DNA of 64,000 nucleotides, from positions 1 to 64,000 of the forward strand of contig QANZ01009912.1 in the NCBI GenBank assembly GCA_003254925.1. Direction: 5' to 3'. Under the pieces are notes generated by a model. That model made no database searches. It saw only the letters and a program-made list of their open reading frames with translations, and was not told where the DNA came from. Of this stretch, positions 22,872 through 35,680 are shown piece by piece (positions within the stretch are counted from its first letter, which is position 1; the number at the start of each line of letters is the position of its first letter). This DNA comes from Chamaecrista fasciculata. Taxonomy: Eukaryota; Streptophyta; Magnoliopsida; Fabales; Fabaceae. Position numbers and translations under genes: made by a program.

Positions 22872-23218
22872 GGCAAAAACACTAATTTTGTCCCCAAAAT
22901 TTACACCAACTATTAATTTTAGGCAATTTACACTAATTTAGTCAATTTTGTTCCCAATGTTTCATATTTTGGTAAATTTTATCTTTGCTCTTACTTTAAC
23001 GTGGACAATGATATGTAATATAAAGTTAATAGAAAAAGAAACTCAAATCTTAACTCATTCAAAAACAGAATGCAATATGTCGTTAATTTATTGAAAGAAG
23101 TCAGAGGATAAAATTGGCCAAAATATAAAACATTGAGGACGAAATTGTCCACAAAAAAAGATAGGGGACGAATTTGACAATTGATGTAAAATTTGGGGAC
23201 AAAATTAGTACTTTTGCC
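22872..23218. mobile_element. Long-TIR MITE starting GGCAAAA.(A/G).ACTAATTTTGTCCCC
   Basis: The 347-bp foldback has a perfect 9-bp TSD TTAATTTTA at 22863-22871 and 23219-23227. It shares the GGCAAAA end with the 21947 element but has a different inner sequence, suggesting related subfamilies moved by the same transposase. Confidence 0.8.
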
Positions 23219-23475
23219 TTAATTTTATTTTGCTGAGCCATGTTAACTGTAACAGTTGGTTTTGTATGCCCCTCTTGCTCTTCCTATTGATTGTTGGGGT
23301 ATTCACTTAACTTACAAGCTTCATAAATTTGCCACTGGCTCAAACTGGTCCTTTCTTACTTTCTGTTCCTGATCCATCCATGTCCTTTAGTGCTACAAAC
23401 TGTAAAGTGGTTACTGCTTAAGTATTTAGAGTCATCGACATCTAATTTACTTGTTATAGTGCATCTTAATAAAAA

Positions 23476-24130
23476 AATTACTATTTGGTCCCTCAATTTT
23501 TAAAGATTTGGTCATTGAATAATGGAAATATACTATTTGGTCCCTGAATAATTACAAATGTTAATTAGTTAGTCTCTGGAGCCTTTCTCCAATTATTAAA
23601 TTGGTAATGTAGTTGTTAAATGCACATGATTTAGCACTAAATGTCACATATTGATGTAAAATGTACAAAAAGTAGAAAGAATGACCACAATGTGTCTCAA
23701 ACTCAATTTCTGTTACTTTCCTTAATTTTTGTAGTCGTAGTAGCTAGGGTTTAAGAAAACTGTCACGATTAGGATTCATCTTTTGCTCTCTTCTAGATAT
23801 GACTTGTAAATGTGGGAAGAATGATATTGATTACGGTGAGTCTAAATCTCAGTTTCACAATTCTTATCGATCTAAAGCTAGTAGAAACAATAGTACTTTA
23901 GTTTACCTTTATGTTTGATTTTTAGCTAATTAGGATGCTACATCAATATTTAGTGGAGTTACACTAGAAAATAATATTCATGTCATGATGTTAGCTAACA
24001 GGTAATGTCTAAGGGACTAAATAGTTGACGATTATGAAAAATTAAGGACCAAGTGATCTATTTTCAATTTTCAGAGATTAAATCGTTGATTTAGTGGAAA
24101 TTGAGAAACCAAATAGTATGTTTTCTCGCA
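23476..24130. repeat. Foldback element with gene-like centre
   Basis: The arms read ACTATTTGGTCCCTCAAT at the left and its near complement at the right (about 24095-24120). No TSD is visible. The centre has a CTAGGGTTT telo-box and an ATG at 23799 opening MTCKCGKNDIDYG. The frame runs directly into a GTGAGT-like donor. It is possibly a captured first exon; the donor gene is unknown. Confidence 0.5.
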
Positions 24131-24846
24131 TATTATATAATATAAATTATTAACATTCTCAAACATGAAAAGTGAATTATGTTGTCCTCTTTTTTTTTTT
24201 TTTTTGAACCATTAATTCCCCTGTCTATTCTTGTAATGGTTTAGGCCAAGATTAATTTCATTTAGGCTGAAGAGCAAACAATTTAAAACTCTCCCGATAA
24301 TATTGACTCTTGGGATTAAACTTGAGCTCTCTCACCTAAAGTATAACTCGTCAACCACTACATCAAACAACATGTGCATTTAACAACCATGTCATTGGTT
24401 TAAATAATGGGGAAAGACTAATCACTAACTAGTTGATATTAGTAATTACTTAGGGCCTAAATATTGCATTTTCATTATTTTGGAACCTAATCATTGAAAG
24501 TGACAATTGAGGGACCAAAGTTTATATTACAAATCAAAGAAATGATATATTGAAAGGATCAGGCTTGCTTTCTTCCCAAGAATATTCTAACAGACAGAAT
24601 AAGTACAAGCTAGCAAAAGAAAGCTATCGGTCATAGTATGTTGGTATAAAACGTTATCTGTCAACTTGTACATTTATATTCGAAACCTCAATCCAAGTAT
24701 GTTGTACTACATGATGGAAAAATAAGAATGCAAATAACAATTTGGCTGCTCCTTTCAGAGGTCGAGTGTTCCAAAGGCTTGACCTCTCCACCAATCAGCA
24801 ATTAAAATGCTTTATTATTATTAGCAATCAATTTATAATTAAGAGT

Positions 24847-25694
24847 AAATTACAGATGAGGTACCTGTGTAAGTTTGATTTTTACATTGGTGTTGCATGG
24901 TTTTTTCTTATTTTATTTAGGGATCTGAGCTTCTTGTCGTTAAACAGTTAGAATATATGTGATTTTGTTCTGTCAATTTTAATAGAAAATGTTGACATGA
25001 CACAATCTTAGCCATAAGTTTTCACTGCATCTTAGTTGTTGGTTTCCACTGAGGTTAAAATCTCATATTTGGTCTTCAAACTATGAGGTAAGTTTTATTT
25101 TGATCAAAAACTATTTTTGGTTTCATTTTTGTCCTAGGACTTTCACATTTATTACTTTTTGACCTCTGAAATGTGATTTTATCATCATTAATTTTAGTCA
25201 TAAATTAGATAAAAAGTAACCACCAATTTATAAATGAGTTAAATAAAAAAATATGATTATTTTTTAAAAAATAAAGTGGCCTGTTTGGCTTTACCTTGCA
25301 GAATCGGGACGGGTCTTGGGTTCGGCCAAAACTCAGACCGTGATCACTCCTATATTTAGAGAGAAATAACAACATAAACCATATGAAATCACATTTTTGG
25401 GATAAAAAAATGAAACAAATGTTAAAGTTTAAGGATCAAAATAAAACAAAAAATAATTTTAGGACCAAAATGAATCTTATGCGATAGTTTGTCGACCAAT
25501 ATTTCATTTTTAACTGAGTGATGCAAGTGTCACGTTAGCATTTTTCATTAAGGTTGACGAATCAAAATCATAGGCATCCTAACTACTTAACGGTGAAAAG
25601 CTTAAGTCCCGAAGTGAAAAGCTTAAGTCCCTAAGTGAAGCTGAAAAACCACAACATTAATATGAAAATCGGGCATATTACAAGTATAATTTAC
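24847..25694. repeat. Nested foldback repeats
   Basis: Outer arms are AGAGTAAATTACAGATGAGG near 24842 and the related GTATAATTTACCCT near 25685. An inner foldback runs at about 25053-25514, with arms rich in 'TTTGGTC..CAAACTATGAG' and the complement. They are probably two MITEs, one inside the other. TSDs are not resolved. Confidence 0.45.
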
Positions 25695-25729
25695 CCTATG
25701 ATTAATTATTAAGATTGAATAGTTTCGAT

Positions 25730-26255
25730 TAAACAAATTTTAATTCTCAAATTCTGAGATAAGTTTTATTTTGGTTTTAAAGTTTTTTTTGTTCTATTTA
25801 GATTCTCAAACTTATACGTGTGTTTTGTTTTGGTCCCCAAAATGTGTTTTTGTCTAATTTTTACTATTATTTCTAACTTAAATAATTGAGATGAATATTT
25901 TTTCTTTCATATATATTTTAATATAGAGTTGGCCAAGAAAGAAAGAAAAATTTTCACCTTTAATTTTGAAAGAAATTAAAATCAACTACAACTTTATCTT
26001 CAATTTGTAACAAAGAATAAAATTCTTTTCTTTCTATTTGGTAATTCACTTATTATGACACATGAAAGAAAAGTTATTTATATTAGTTGTCTATGTTAGA
26101 AATAATGGCAGAAATTGGACGAAATCACATTTTGGGAATCAAAATAGCCAAATGTGAAAGTTTGAGGACAATGATGGGATGAGAAATAGTTTGAGGACCA
26201 AAATGAAATTGATCTCGTAGTTTGACGACTAAAATGAATGTTTAACCAACATATT
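25730..26255. repeat. Foldback element of the 'TTTTGGTCCTCAAACT' type
   Basis: The left arm (25730-25880) and right arm (26105-26255) are imperfect complements. They share text such as GTGTTTTGTTTTGGTCC and CCAAAATGTG. TSD not resolved. No coding. Confidence 0.45.
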
Positions 26256-28224
26256 TCTTTGAAGGAATGATTTAATTAGTATCCCCTCAATTATTAAATA
26301 AATTGAACTTTTGTTAGATTAATTATTTTTTGAAAAAAACAATGTCAGGAATGTTGTTTCTTAAAGAATATTTTTTCAAAGTAGTATAAGATATAGATGA
26401 TGCACAAGAATGTTGAGGAAGGAATAGCTTACTCTGATTATTTTAGAATTGGTACTTTGATAAGATGCTCAAGTAAAGAACTTAATATTCTTTTTACTTT
26501 AAAATTTGTTTATTTAAAGAGTCTTTGTTTCCCTATTATTTTTTTTCACACAATTCTGTCTAATTAATAAGCTCTTTGATCTTTTGGCCAAAAAAAAAAA
26601 AGCTCTTTGATCTTATTATCTCTTTCTTGGTTTACTATTGAATTCCCAGAAGCAGCTTCAGTCACCATATATATATATATATATATATATATAGCTTTGC
26701 TCTAAAAAGATCACCAAATTGATTGATCATTATACTTATCACAGGTACATGCACATTGAAATTATTTAAAGTCATTTTTCTTGTATTTCCTCTTTTATTA
26801 CTTGCTTCTCTAATATAAGTTAATTTTCTACAATTTCAGTATCTTCTTCCTTCTTCGCCCCCAAAATATCGCCGAACTTATAATTATAAATATTGCAGGT
26901 ACATATTCAAATTATTTAATTTATATGCCTTTAAATGGAGTAATTCTCAATAAATTATATTCTTGTATAGGGATTTCTATACCTTTCGTTAAATGATCAT
27001 TTTGGTCCTCAAATTATGGGGTTAATTTCATTTTTGTCCTCAAATTACTTTTTATTCCGTTTGGGTCCACAAACTATGGAGTTAGTTTCATTTTGGTCCT
27101 CAAATTATTTTTGTTCCATTTTAATCCTCAAACTTTCAAATTTGTTTCGTTTTGGTTTTCAAACTTTCACATTTGTTCCGCTTTAGTCCTCAAACTTTCA
27201 TATATGTTTCATTTTGATCCTTAAACTTATAATAAAGAAAATTTTTCACTTTTTAAAAGAAAAATTAACCATAAATTTATTTCATTTTGGTCCTCAGACT
27301 CATAATAAGCTACTTGGCAATGAGAGAAATTTTTTTTTCACTCTTTATAAGAAAAATTGGCCATAAATTTATGAAGATTTATAAAGTACTATTGGGGGCA
27401 CAACTGACACAAATGAAACGTTAGGGGCATAATTGAAAATGCACGCAAACGTTAGGGACACGAAAGGGTCTTTTCTCAAGAAATTTTTTATTAAATTTAT
27501 TTCAGTTTATTACATTATATCATATTTGTAATATATAATTTTTATATCATGTAAAATTTTAAAAATATATTTATTGCTTAATTAAAGGCAATTGTCACCA
27601 AAAAGGCAAAAAGTTTATCAAAATAGTAAGAGTATTACTTATTTTTCCAGATTCTAATATACATAAAAGTTATTTTAGTCAATTTTCATCAACTATCATT
27701 TATTACGCTTATACAAATTTCTTTCTACTATATTATTTTTTTACCTAATTTATTTATTATATTTTCTCTTTCTATTATATTATTTTTAATTTTTACCTAA
27801 TTTATTTATTATTTTTTTTCTTTCTATAACTCACTTGAGTTGACTTGCGGACCAAATAGGGTGGTGCTAATACTTTTTTATAAAAAAATTACTTTACATC
27901 GAGATTTGTAAAAAAGTAATATGATGAAAGATAAATAAAACTTGTAAATTATCAATAATATTTTTATTTTATTTTAATATAAATTCTAAATATATAATTA
28001 TTTTATTTTATAATAAAATAAAATCTAAGTAAAAATTATCTTTAATTCTAAAAGTTAATTTAGTTTTGAAAAATTATAATTAAGAAAATAATATGCAAAA
28101 CTATTATATAAATAACTATATTTAGATGGAAATATATAAAAATATAAAAATATAATATATATATATAATGATTATATTTTATAAAATTAAAAAATGGGTA
28201 ACTGCGGGTTAACTCGTCCCGTGT
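26256..28224. other. AT-rich gene desert with repeat debris
   Basis: It contains an (AT)n run at 26667-26693. At 26990-27370 there is a tandem-like array of 'TTTTGGTCCTCAAACT' units, with a duplicated block ending CCATAAATTTA at about 27260 and 27370. The rest is AT-rich DNA. No gene is seen. Confidence 0.45.
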
Positions 28225-28232
28225 CTATTAAG

Positions 28233-28759
28233 CAGAGTTATTAAAACCGGACCGGCCGGTTGAACCGGGAACCGGCCATTAGGCCGGTCCGAATTGTCTT
28301 AATAACTGGCTAGACAGAGAACCGGAGGGAACCGGCCAAAACCGGTTGAACCGGTCTTGGTTTATTTTTAATTTTTTATTATTTTTTTTTTTGATTTTTT
28401 TAGTCTTTTTTTATAATTATGGGTCAAATATTAGAGAATGGTGATTATGAACCAAAGTTTGATAGAGAAAGTGATCATAAAATGTCACTTGATGATATTA
28501 TATTGTTGAACATAAATGAAAATTGATTATCTCTATATTAATTCATGTTAATTTATGAAAATTGTATTACTATATTAATGTTATAATTGTTTTTTTAACC
28601 TAATTATGAATATTTGAATTAAAAATTTATCATATATAGGTTTTTTTATTATTTTTAATTTATTTATTTGTCAACTGTCCGACCCCGGTTGGACCCCGGT
28701 TGAACCATTGAACCCCTCCTTTGACCGGTTCAATGGCCGGTCCGGTTTTAATAACCTTG
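28233..28759. mobile_element. Non-autonomous hAT element, CCGG-rich family (copy 2)
   Basis: The 527-bp element has ends CAGAGTTATTAAAACCGG on the left, and CAAGGTTATTAAAACCGG as the reverse complement of the right. A perfect 8-bp TSD CTATTAAG lies at 28225-28232 and 28760-28767. Subterminal AACCGG motifs occur at both sides around an AT-rich centre. This is the clearest copy for defining the family. Confidence 0.9.
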
Positions 28760-29233
28760 CTATTAAGCCAACAGACTAAAAAAGTCAACCCATTTAATTA
28801 TATTTTTAAATTGGTTTAAATCGTTATTTTAACTTAAAGACTAAATTGTTCACTATTGTTACATTATATGAACCAACTCGTTTTTTTTTTATTATTATTT
28901 AAGGATAAATTCTTTAACTCATTACAAATTGAAGGATCAAAAAGTAAGTTTTATGTAGAATCTATTTAAACAAAATTGTACACTAGTAATCCTATCATGT
29001 TTATTTATCAAGTAAAGTTTTCCAACACCAATTATATATTAGAAAAAAGTTTCAAAATGTAACTTTCTTAAAAATCAATTATCATAAACTCCCATGCAAA
29101 TTGAAGCCAAATCAAATACAAAATTTCAAAAAAAAAAACCTTCAAATAAAATCAATTTTAAAAATCTATCCCAAACAACTAAGATTTTATACCAAAAATA
29201 AAGTTAAAAAATAATTTTTCCTTCCATTTTCAT

Positions 29234-29937
29234 TAAGGGTGTTTAGCGGCGGACCAACCCGCTAAAACCAACCAAACTCGCTGTAGTTTGGGTTGGGCTA
29301 TAAGTTTCAGAATTCTGAGCTCGCTGAACCCAACTCAACCCACCAGTTCGCCATTTATATATTTTTTATTTTAATTATACAAATAAATAATAATTAGTAA
29401 TTTAATACAAATGACTATTGAGTTGTCCTTCTTCCTTAATTTTAATATTGCTAAAGTGACTTCACCTTCCATAAATTTTTTTTTGTCAATCATTCAATTT
29501 AGCGTTCTACCGAATTGAAGAGCACTTTTAATTTAATCTCTTTAATTTTTATCAATTTCATTTTTTATCGAAAATAGTAGAATTAGAATTTTTACAATTT
29601 TACTTGCTAAATTCTACTGTTGTCATGACAGATTCTATCTTTCTCTACTACTAACTTGCTAATCTCTATTTTTACATATTATATTAGTATCGACTTATAG
29701 TAATAAGAAATCTTTCTCATCAAAATTCAAGACAAAAAAATTATAGAGTCAAGTGTATTTTTTTTAAAAAAGAATATTTGCAGATTGGAATAGGCCAACC
29801 TGCCAACCCGCTGTTGTTTTGTTTGGGTTGAATTTTTTTTTTCCAAAATCCAACCCAAACCAACCCGCACTCAAAAAATTACCAGCCCAAACCAATCGGC
29901 CCTAAATCCAACCCAACTCACCCCGCGAACACCCCTT
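29234..29937. mobile_element. Non-autonomous hAT-like element, GGGTGTT(C/T)(G/A)CGG family
   Basis: The element is about 704 bp with ends TAAGGGTGTTTAGCGG and, as the reverse complement of the right, AAGGGGTGTTCGCGG. Flanks ATTTTCAT (29226-29233) and ATTTTCAC (29938-29945) give an 8-bp TSD with one mismatch. Both ends are rich in AACCCAAC/GTTGGGTT motifs. A truncated relative lies at 12883-13070. Confidence 0.65.
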
Positions 29938-29944
29938 ATTTTCA

Positions 29945-30419
29945 CCTTTACATAATTTATAAATTTTCATATAATTTTATCCAACAACTAAAATCATTAA
30001 ATATCTATTTAGATGATTCCACACTTAAAAGTCTCTATCCACAACAAATTATCCAAACAACTTTTAACTTTAAATTACTTAAAATTAACTCGACCACTAA
30101 ACTCACTCAAATTAAAATTACTTCCATCCTGTTTTTATTATTTCTAGCTTTTACTTGTGGACGTATGTATGTGGTTCAAATGCATGGCATATGGTGGGGG
30201 TGGGGGGATAGGAGTTCGGAAATGAGAAAATGAGAAAACATTGGAGAATTTAGAATATTCAGATTACTTGGGTAAATGTTATATGATTGGGAAATAATTC
30301 CAAAAATTGGAAACTAATATCAGTAGTGAGAAATTTAAGAAATTAGAATGGTGAGTCAAGGTTTAGTGATATAAACTCTAATTAAGTATATACATTGTGT
30401 TGTTATTATTGTTAGATCA
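29945..30419 (+). other. Upstream region of the intact NLR
   Basis: Likely promoter and 5' leader of the NLR at 30420. There is an AT-rich stretch with TATATACATT near 30388. No specific element can be assigned with confidence. Confidence 0.35.
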
Positions 30420-33400
30420 ATGGCAGAAATACCAATCTCTATTGCTGCTAAAGTAGCTGAATACTTTGTGGATCCAATCATACGTCGAGCTCGTTATTTG
30501 TTTCGTTTCAACCAAATCATTCGAGAGTTTGAAAAGGCTAAGGCTGATTTGGAATCAACACTGGAAGGTGTGAAGGAACATGAAAGAGAGGTTACAAGAA
30601 GAACTGAAGAAATAACACAACCTGTGAAGAAGTGGCTGCATGATGTGGACAATGTCTTAAAAGATGTGCCCAAGTTGCAAGAAAAGGCTACACAAGCAAG
30701 ACTCAGCTGTCTTCAACTGCCACTGAGGTACTATTGTGATTATGTGATTGGAAATATTATAGAGTAAATCGGTCCGTAAAAAGTCACAAAGTTGACAACT
30801 TGGTCCTTGAAAGATTGAAATGTACAATTTAATCTTTAAAAGATTAAAACAATATACTTATTAGTCTTTTTTCATGGACTAAATAATATATCGTTTTAAT
30901 CTTTCAGGGACTAAATGTATATTTCAAATTTTCAAGAAGGAAGTTGTCAGCTTACTAATATATTATGATATTAGTTCAAGTTGTATGACAACTTTAAAAA
31001 AGATATTTCAAAATCTCTAAAAAATTTAGGAAGTGACACTGACTAATTCATAATGGGCTCTTGTTTTGAACAAGGCGTAAAAACAATAGAAGTATATTCT
31101 ATGAAAATAAAAGTATATAGATACATCTCAACCAGATGGATATAGCTTGTTAAATTAATTTAAAAGACACATTAAAATGTGTGCAAAACTTACCTTCTTT
31201 CATTTGTTACACCTTTCTATCACATGTTAAGTTATATACTCTTCGCTCTCGTTTCATTCAAACATTATGGGACTTTATTTGACACAAGCATATACGCATC
31301 ACAACAGGTATATGGTAGCAAAAGAAATGCAAAGCAAGATGATGCAAATGGTGAACCTTAAAGACAACTCCAAGATTGACCCATTCTCTCTGCTCAAAGA
31401 AATTCCAGGCATCAATTACTTCCCTTCAAAAGACTTTACGTACTTCAACTCTACAACAACAGCTTTCAATATGCTTTTGAAGGCTTTCAAAGATGATAAG
31501 AATGAAATGGTTGGAATGTACGGAATGGGGGGATCAGGTAAAACAACTTTGGCTAAAGAGTTTGGGAAGAAAGTTGAGGAACTGAAGCTTTTTGACAAGG
31601 TGGTCATTGCTATTGTGTCTCAACCTCTAAATGTTGTCAATGTGCAAGGTCAAATTGCTGACCAAATAGGTCTGAAGTTCATTGAAGAAACACCACAAGG
31701 CAGAGCACAAAGACTATGGACCGGATTACAAAAGGAGAGGATTCTTATAATCCTAGATGATGTGTGGAGCAAACTAAATCTTGAAGATATAGGGATTCCA
31801 CTTCCAAGCAATGATGATAGGGGATGTTGTGTTTTGATAACCACTAGGCTCAAGGGAGTTTGTGACACTATGGATTGTAAAAGTACAATTCAACTATCTC
31901 TCTTAACTGAAGAGGAAGCATGGGGTTTGTTTATGCTTCATGCAAATATAACCAATGACTCATCAAGTGAGTTAAGGGGTGTTGCATGGGAAGTAGCTGA
32001 CGAATGTAAAGGACTACCTATAGCAATTGTGACAGTAGGAAGCACATTAAAGGGGAAGAGTCTTAGGGAATGGAGGTTAGCATTGAAGAGACTGAAAGAA
32101 TCAAAACCAATGGACATTGCTATGGGTTTGAGGAGTCCATATGCATGTCTTGAGTTGAGTTATAATAATTTGACAAACTCAGTAGCCAAGTCGATTTTCT
32201 TGCTATGCTCTATGTTTCCTGAAGATTATGATATCAATAGGGAGGATTTGATCCGACTTGGAAAGGGGGTGGTTGAGCTAGATGACATTGTTGGTACAAT
32301 GGAAGAAGCAAGGGCAGTGATGTATGTGGCTATCAACATTCTCTTAGATTCTTGTTTGTTGATGCCTAGTACGAAACAAGATTGTGTAAAAATGCATGAC
32401 CTTGTTCGAGATGTAGCCTTGTGGATTGCATCGAAGGAAAGTCAAGCAATTATGGTGGATGACAAAGTGGTTCGGAGAAAGTTCAAGGAAAATGAAACAT
32501 TGAAAGATACAAAGGTGATATCCTTGTGGAACTTGGGAGAGGAATTTCAGCTCCCAAACAACCTGAATTGTCCAACACTTAAGATTTTGCTGCTTCATTC
32601 CCAAGCTTCATTTCAAGAACCAAATATTTATCCTGGATGGATGAAAGCACTTAAAGTCTTAGCTCTTCTAAGATTTAGTTTTCAAAGGTCTACATCTATA
32701 AGTGGGCGGGAAAGGACATGGTCAATGCCAAAGTCAATTGGATCATTAACAAATCTTCACACCTTATGCATTAGAGGATGTATTCTGGGTGACATATCAT
32801 TTCTTGGTACCATTAAAGGATTGGAAATTCTTGACTTACGTGGTTCTTCCTTTGATGAATTACCTGGTGCTATTGCAGACATGAAAGAATTGAAACTCCT
32901 GGATTTGTTCCAATGCTCAATTGAGAAGAGCCCTTATGAAGTGATAGGGAAATGTTCCCAACTCCAAGAATTGGATTTATGGGATATGGGGTCTGTATGT
33001 CCAACAAATGTCTCTTTTCCAAGTCTACAAAGGTATGCTGTTTTTGTTTCCACGATCAACAAAGATTGGTACCGTTTTACACTCGATCGTTATTATGTAG
33101 AAGAAGACATTGATGCATCATCAAGAACTTTGTTCATGGAAGGTTTTGATGTGTCTGTTCTAAGTTCATCGATGAAAGATCTCTTTCTCAGAGCAGACAT
33201 ACTTCAATTGAAGAAATGTAGGTGCAGCAATACAGATTTCTATTCTCTACAAGTAAGGCATCTAAGAATTGAGTCTTCTCCACAGATAAAGTTTTTTGTT
33301 GGTGCAAACATTATTGAAACAGAGCAAGCATTCTCCCACCTAGCTACCTTGAGACTTGAAAAATTAGAAGGTCTTGAACGAGTGTTCCAAGACTCATCCA

Positions 33401-35128
33401 TAAATTTCTCTCTCCAAAAGTTAGAAGAACTACACATGTCATGTTGTCCCAAATTGCATGACATATCCTTTCCTCAAAATTCCAATCTATGCCTCCTTAA
33501 GACACTTTACTTGTTTGATTGTCCAATGCTTCAACCAACACTTTTCACACCATCTGTTGCCAAAACTCTAGTTTTGCTAGAAATTCTTAGAATATCTTGC
33601 TGTGGAAATTTGAAGCATGTAATAGAAGTGAATGAGAAACAAGGGAAATTTGATGGTAACAGTAATCAAGATCCTTCTTTGATGCCATTTCAAAATTTAA
33701 GAGAGCTTGATGTTTCCTACTGTAGTGAGTTAGAATCAATTCTACCACTCGATTATGCTCAGTATCTAGTGAAATTGGAATATTTGGAAGTCATTTCAGT
33801 TATGAAGTTGAAGTATGTGTTTGGTGGAAGAAAGGAAGATTGTGATTCATTGTATCAATGGAATGAAAAGAAGTCAATAGAGATCGGGATCAACATGCCC
33901 GCTTTAAAAAAACTCGGGTTCATAAATGTTCCAAAATTAGTTGGCCTATCACCTAATCAACATGGTCTAAGAACAATGATGGTAACTACACCTTTTATTA
34001 TATTTTATTTTCTATAGTTCCAATTTTCCTATATTTAACCAATTTCCATATATACTTTCAGGAGATCAACATGCCTGCTTTAAAAACACTCCGTTTGTAT
34101 TCTATGCCTGAACTAATTGGCATTGTCCCTCAATTGTGTGGTCCAAGATCAATGGTAAGACTATGGTGATTCACTAATTAATATTTTGTCAAGTTTTTAA
34201 ATTTAGTTTCCTTATGCTCATTCACATCCATTTCCATATTACTTCCTTCTAATTAACATTTTTGAACACTTATAGGTGACCACAGACTTGAACCAGTTGA
34301 GCAATCAAGCACTTCTCAAACCATTGCAAGATTTCTTGAATTTGGAGGATCTTCAAATTAGTGGTAGTGGAAGATGGAAAGGTATTTATGAAGTCAAAGA
34401 AGAAAGAGTAGCCTATGGGGACCCTATTAAGGAGCAAGCATCCTCAAAGTTGAACTTGAACATATCTTCTTTATATTTAGTTGGTGTTCCAGAGATAGAA
34501 TTTATTTGGAAGAGCCCCAAACAAAGTCTGAGCCTCCAGAGACTTAATTCCATTCACATAGTGCAATGCCCAAAGTTGAACACTATCTTCACTTCCACTA
34601 TCACTACAAGCATACCAAAATTGGAGACACTTACAATATATGAATGCAATGAATTGGAGGGAATCACGTATGCAGATTCAAATGCACTAACAAGTTCAGA
34701 TGCTTCTTCCCACAGTGATAACAATAATGTTTGCTTCCCCAAACTTTCCCATATTAGAATAAGGGGTTGCAACAAACTGAAATACATCTTCACTTATTCT
34801 CTAGCTTATCATTGTCCGTCTCTAACCCAAATAAATATAGAAGATTGTTATGAGCTTGAGAGGGTTCTTGATGTATCTGATAGAAAAGATGGTGATGATG
34901 GTGAAGTTTTGTTTCCAGCACTGTCATGGATATTTCTCAGAAATTTGCCAAAGTTAACAGAGATTTTCCCAAGTTTTGAGTATGAGGGTAGCCTTGATGT
35001 AAAAGATTGCCCAAATTTACAATACACATCATCTCCATCCTCATCAGGTACACTTATCTTATCAGAATTCTTAAATTTATTCCTGAATTTTTTATTTTAG
35101 CATCTATCAATTTTCTTCAGGTAATTGA
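30420..35128 (+). CDS. CC-NB-LRR disease-resistance protein (At4g27190/RPS2-like)
   Basis: An intracellular immune receptor. Exons by splice sites and phase: 30420-30727, 31308-33981, 34062-34154, 34276-35047 and probably 35121-35128, giving about 1284 residues. Residues 1-130 are coiled-coil (MAEIPISIAAKVAEYF). NB-ARC has the P-loop GMYGMGGSGKTT (about 172-183), kinase-2 ILIILDDVW (about 248-256), GLPIAIVTVG (about 337), RNBS-D CSMFPEDYDI and an intact MHD in VKMHDLVRDVALW (about 465). The remainder is irregular LRR. All nucleotide-binding motifs are present, unlike the relic at 3805-10122. The first intron splits the CC domain. Exon 3 (31 residues) is homologous to the end of exon 2. If the last intron is wrong, exon 4 instead reads on to a stop at 35100. 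Confidence 0.88.
30775..30960. repeat. Foldback insertion in NLR intron 1
   Basis: Within the 580-bp intron, 'TTGACAACTTGGTCCTTGAA' and 'TTAATCTTT' motifs reappear as complements near 30895-30955. This is a MITE-like foldback. Its presence may explain the intron's length. No TSD is resolved. Confidence 0.45.
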
Positions 35129-35672
35129 TTAATGATGCCTACAATATTATCCTTCACTATTTTCTCAATATACCAGCATACCCTCTCATTTCCCATAGAC
35201 TTCCTACAATCTAGTTTTAAGATACATTATATATTTTGGTCAGAAGTTGATCAAGCAATATTTTTAGCAATATTATGCACTTATTATATTTCAAGTCTTA
35301 TTTTTTAGGCAACCAAATTTTGTTTTATTAGTTGGATTTGTTATTTTCTTTATAGTTATATGTCATATATAAAACTTGTGTTTTTCGTCCAAAAAAAGTT
35401 TTGTATATTACAATTTTGATCCGACTCTATATTGTGAAAATTACTTTTTGAAGGTTTTCATTGAAAAATAAAGAAATAACTAATGATAATAAACTAAAAG
35501 CTCTTCTAGATGTTTATTCTTAGATTTACTTTGTACTTGGAAAAATAATTTCTCATTAATAGGTAATGATCATTTTATCTTTTATTCGAGGCATTGTAGG
35601 AGAAGAAGGAAAAGAAGAACAAAATGGAGATGGAGAAGAAGGAGATGGAGGAGGAGAAGGGGAAGGAGAAGA
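35129..35672. other. 3' flank of NLR
   Basis: AT-rich stretch, then a GA-rich purine run at 35598-35670. No gene is seen. The 3' UTR of the NLR presumably lies in the first few hundred bases. Confidence 0.4.
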
Positions 35673-35680
35673 CGTTTGAA

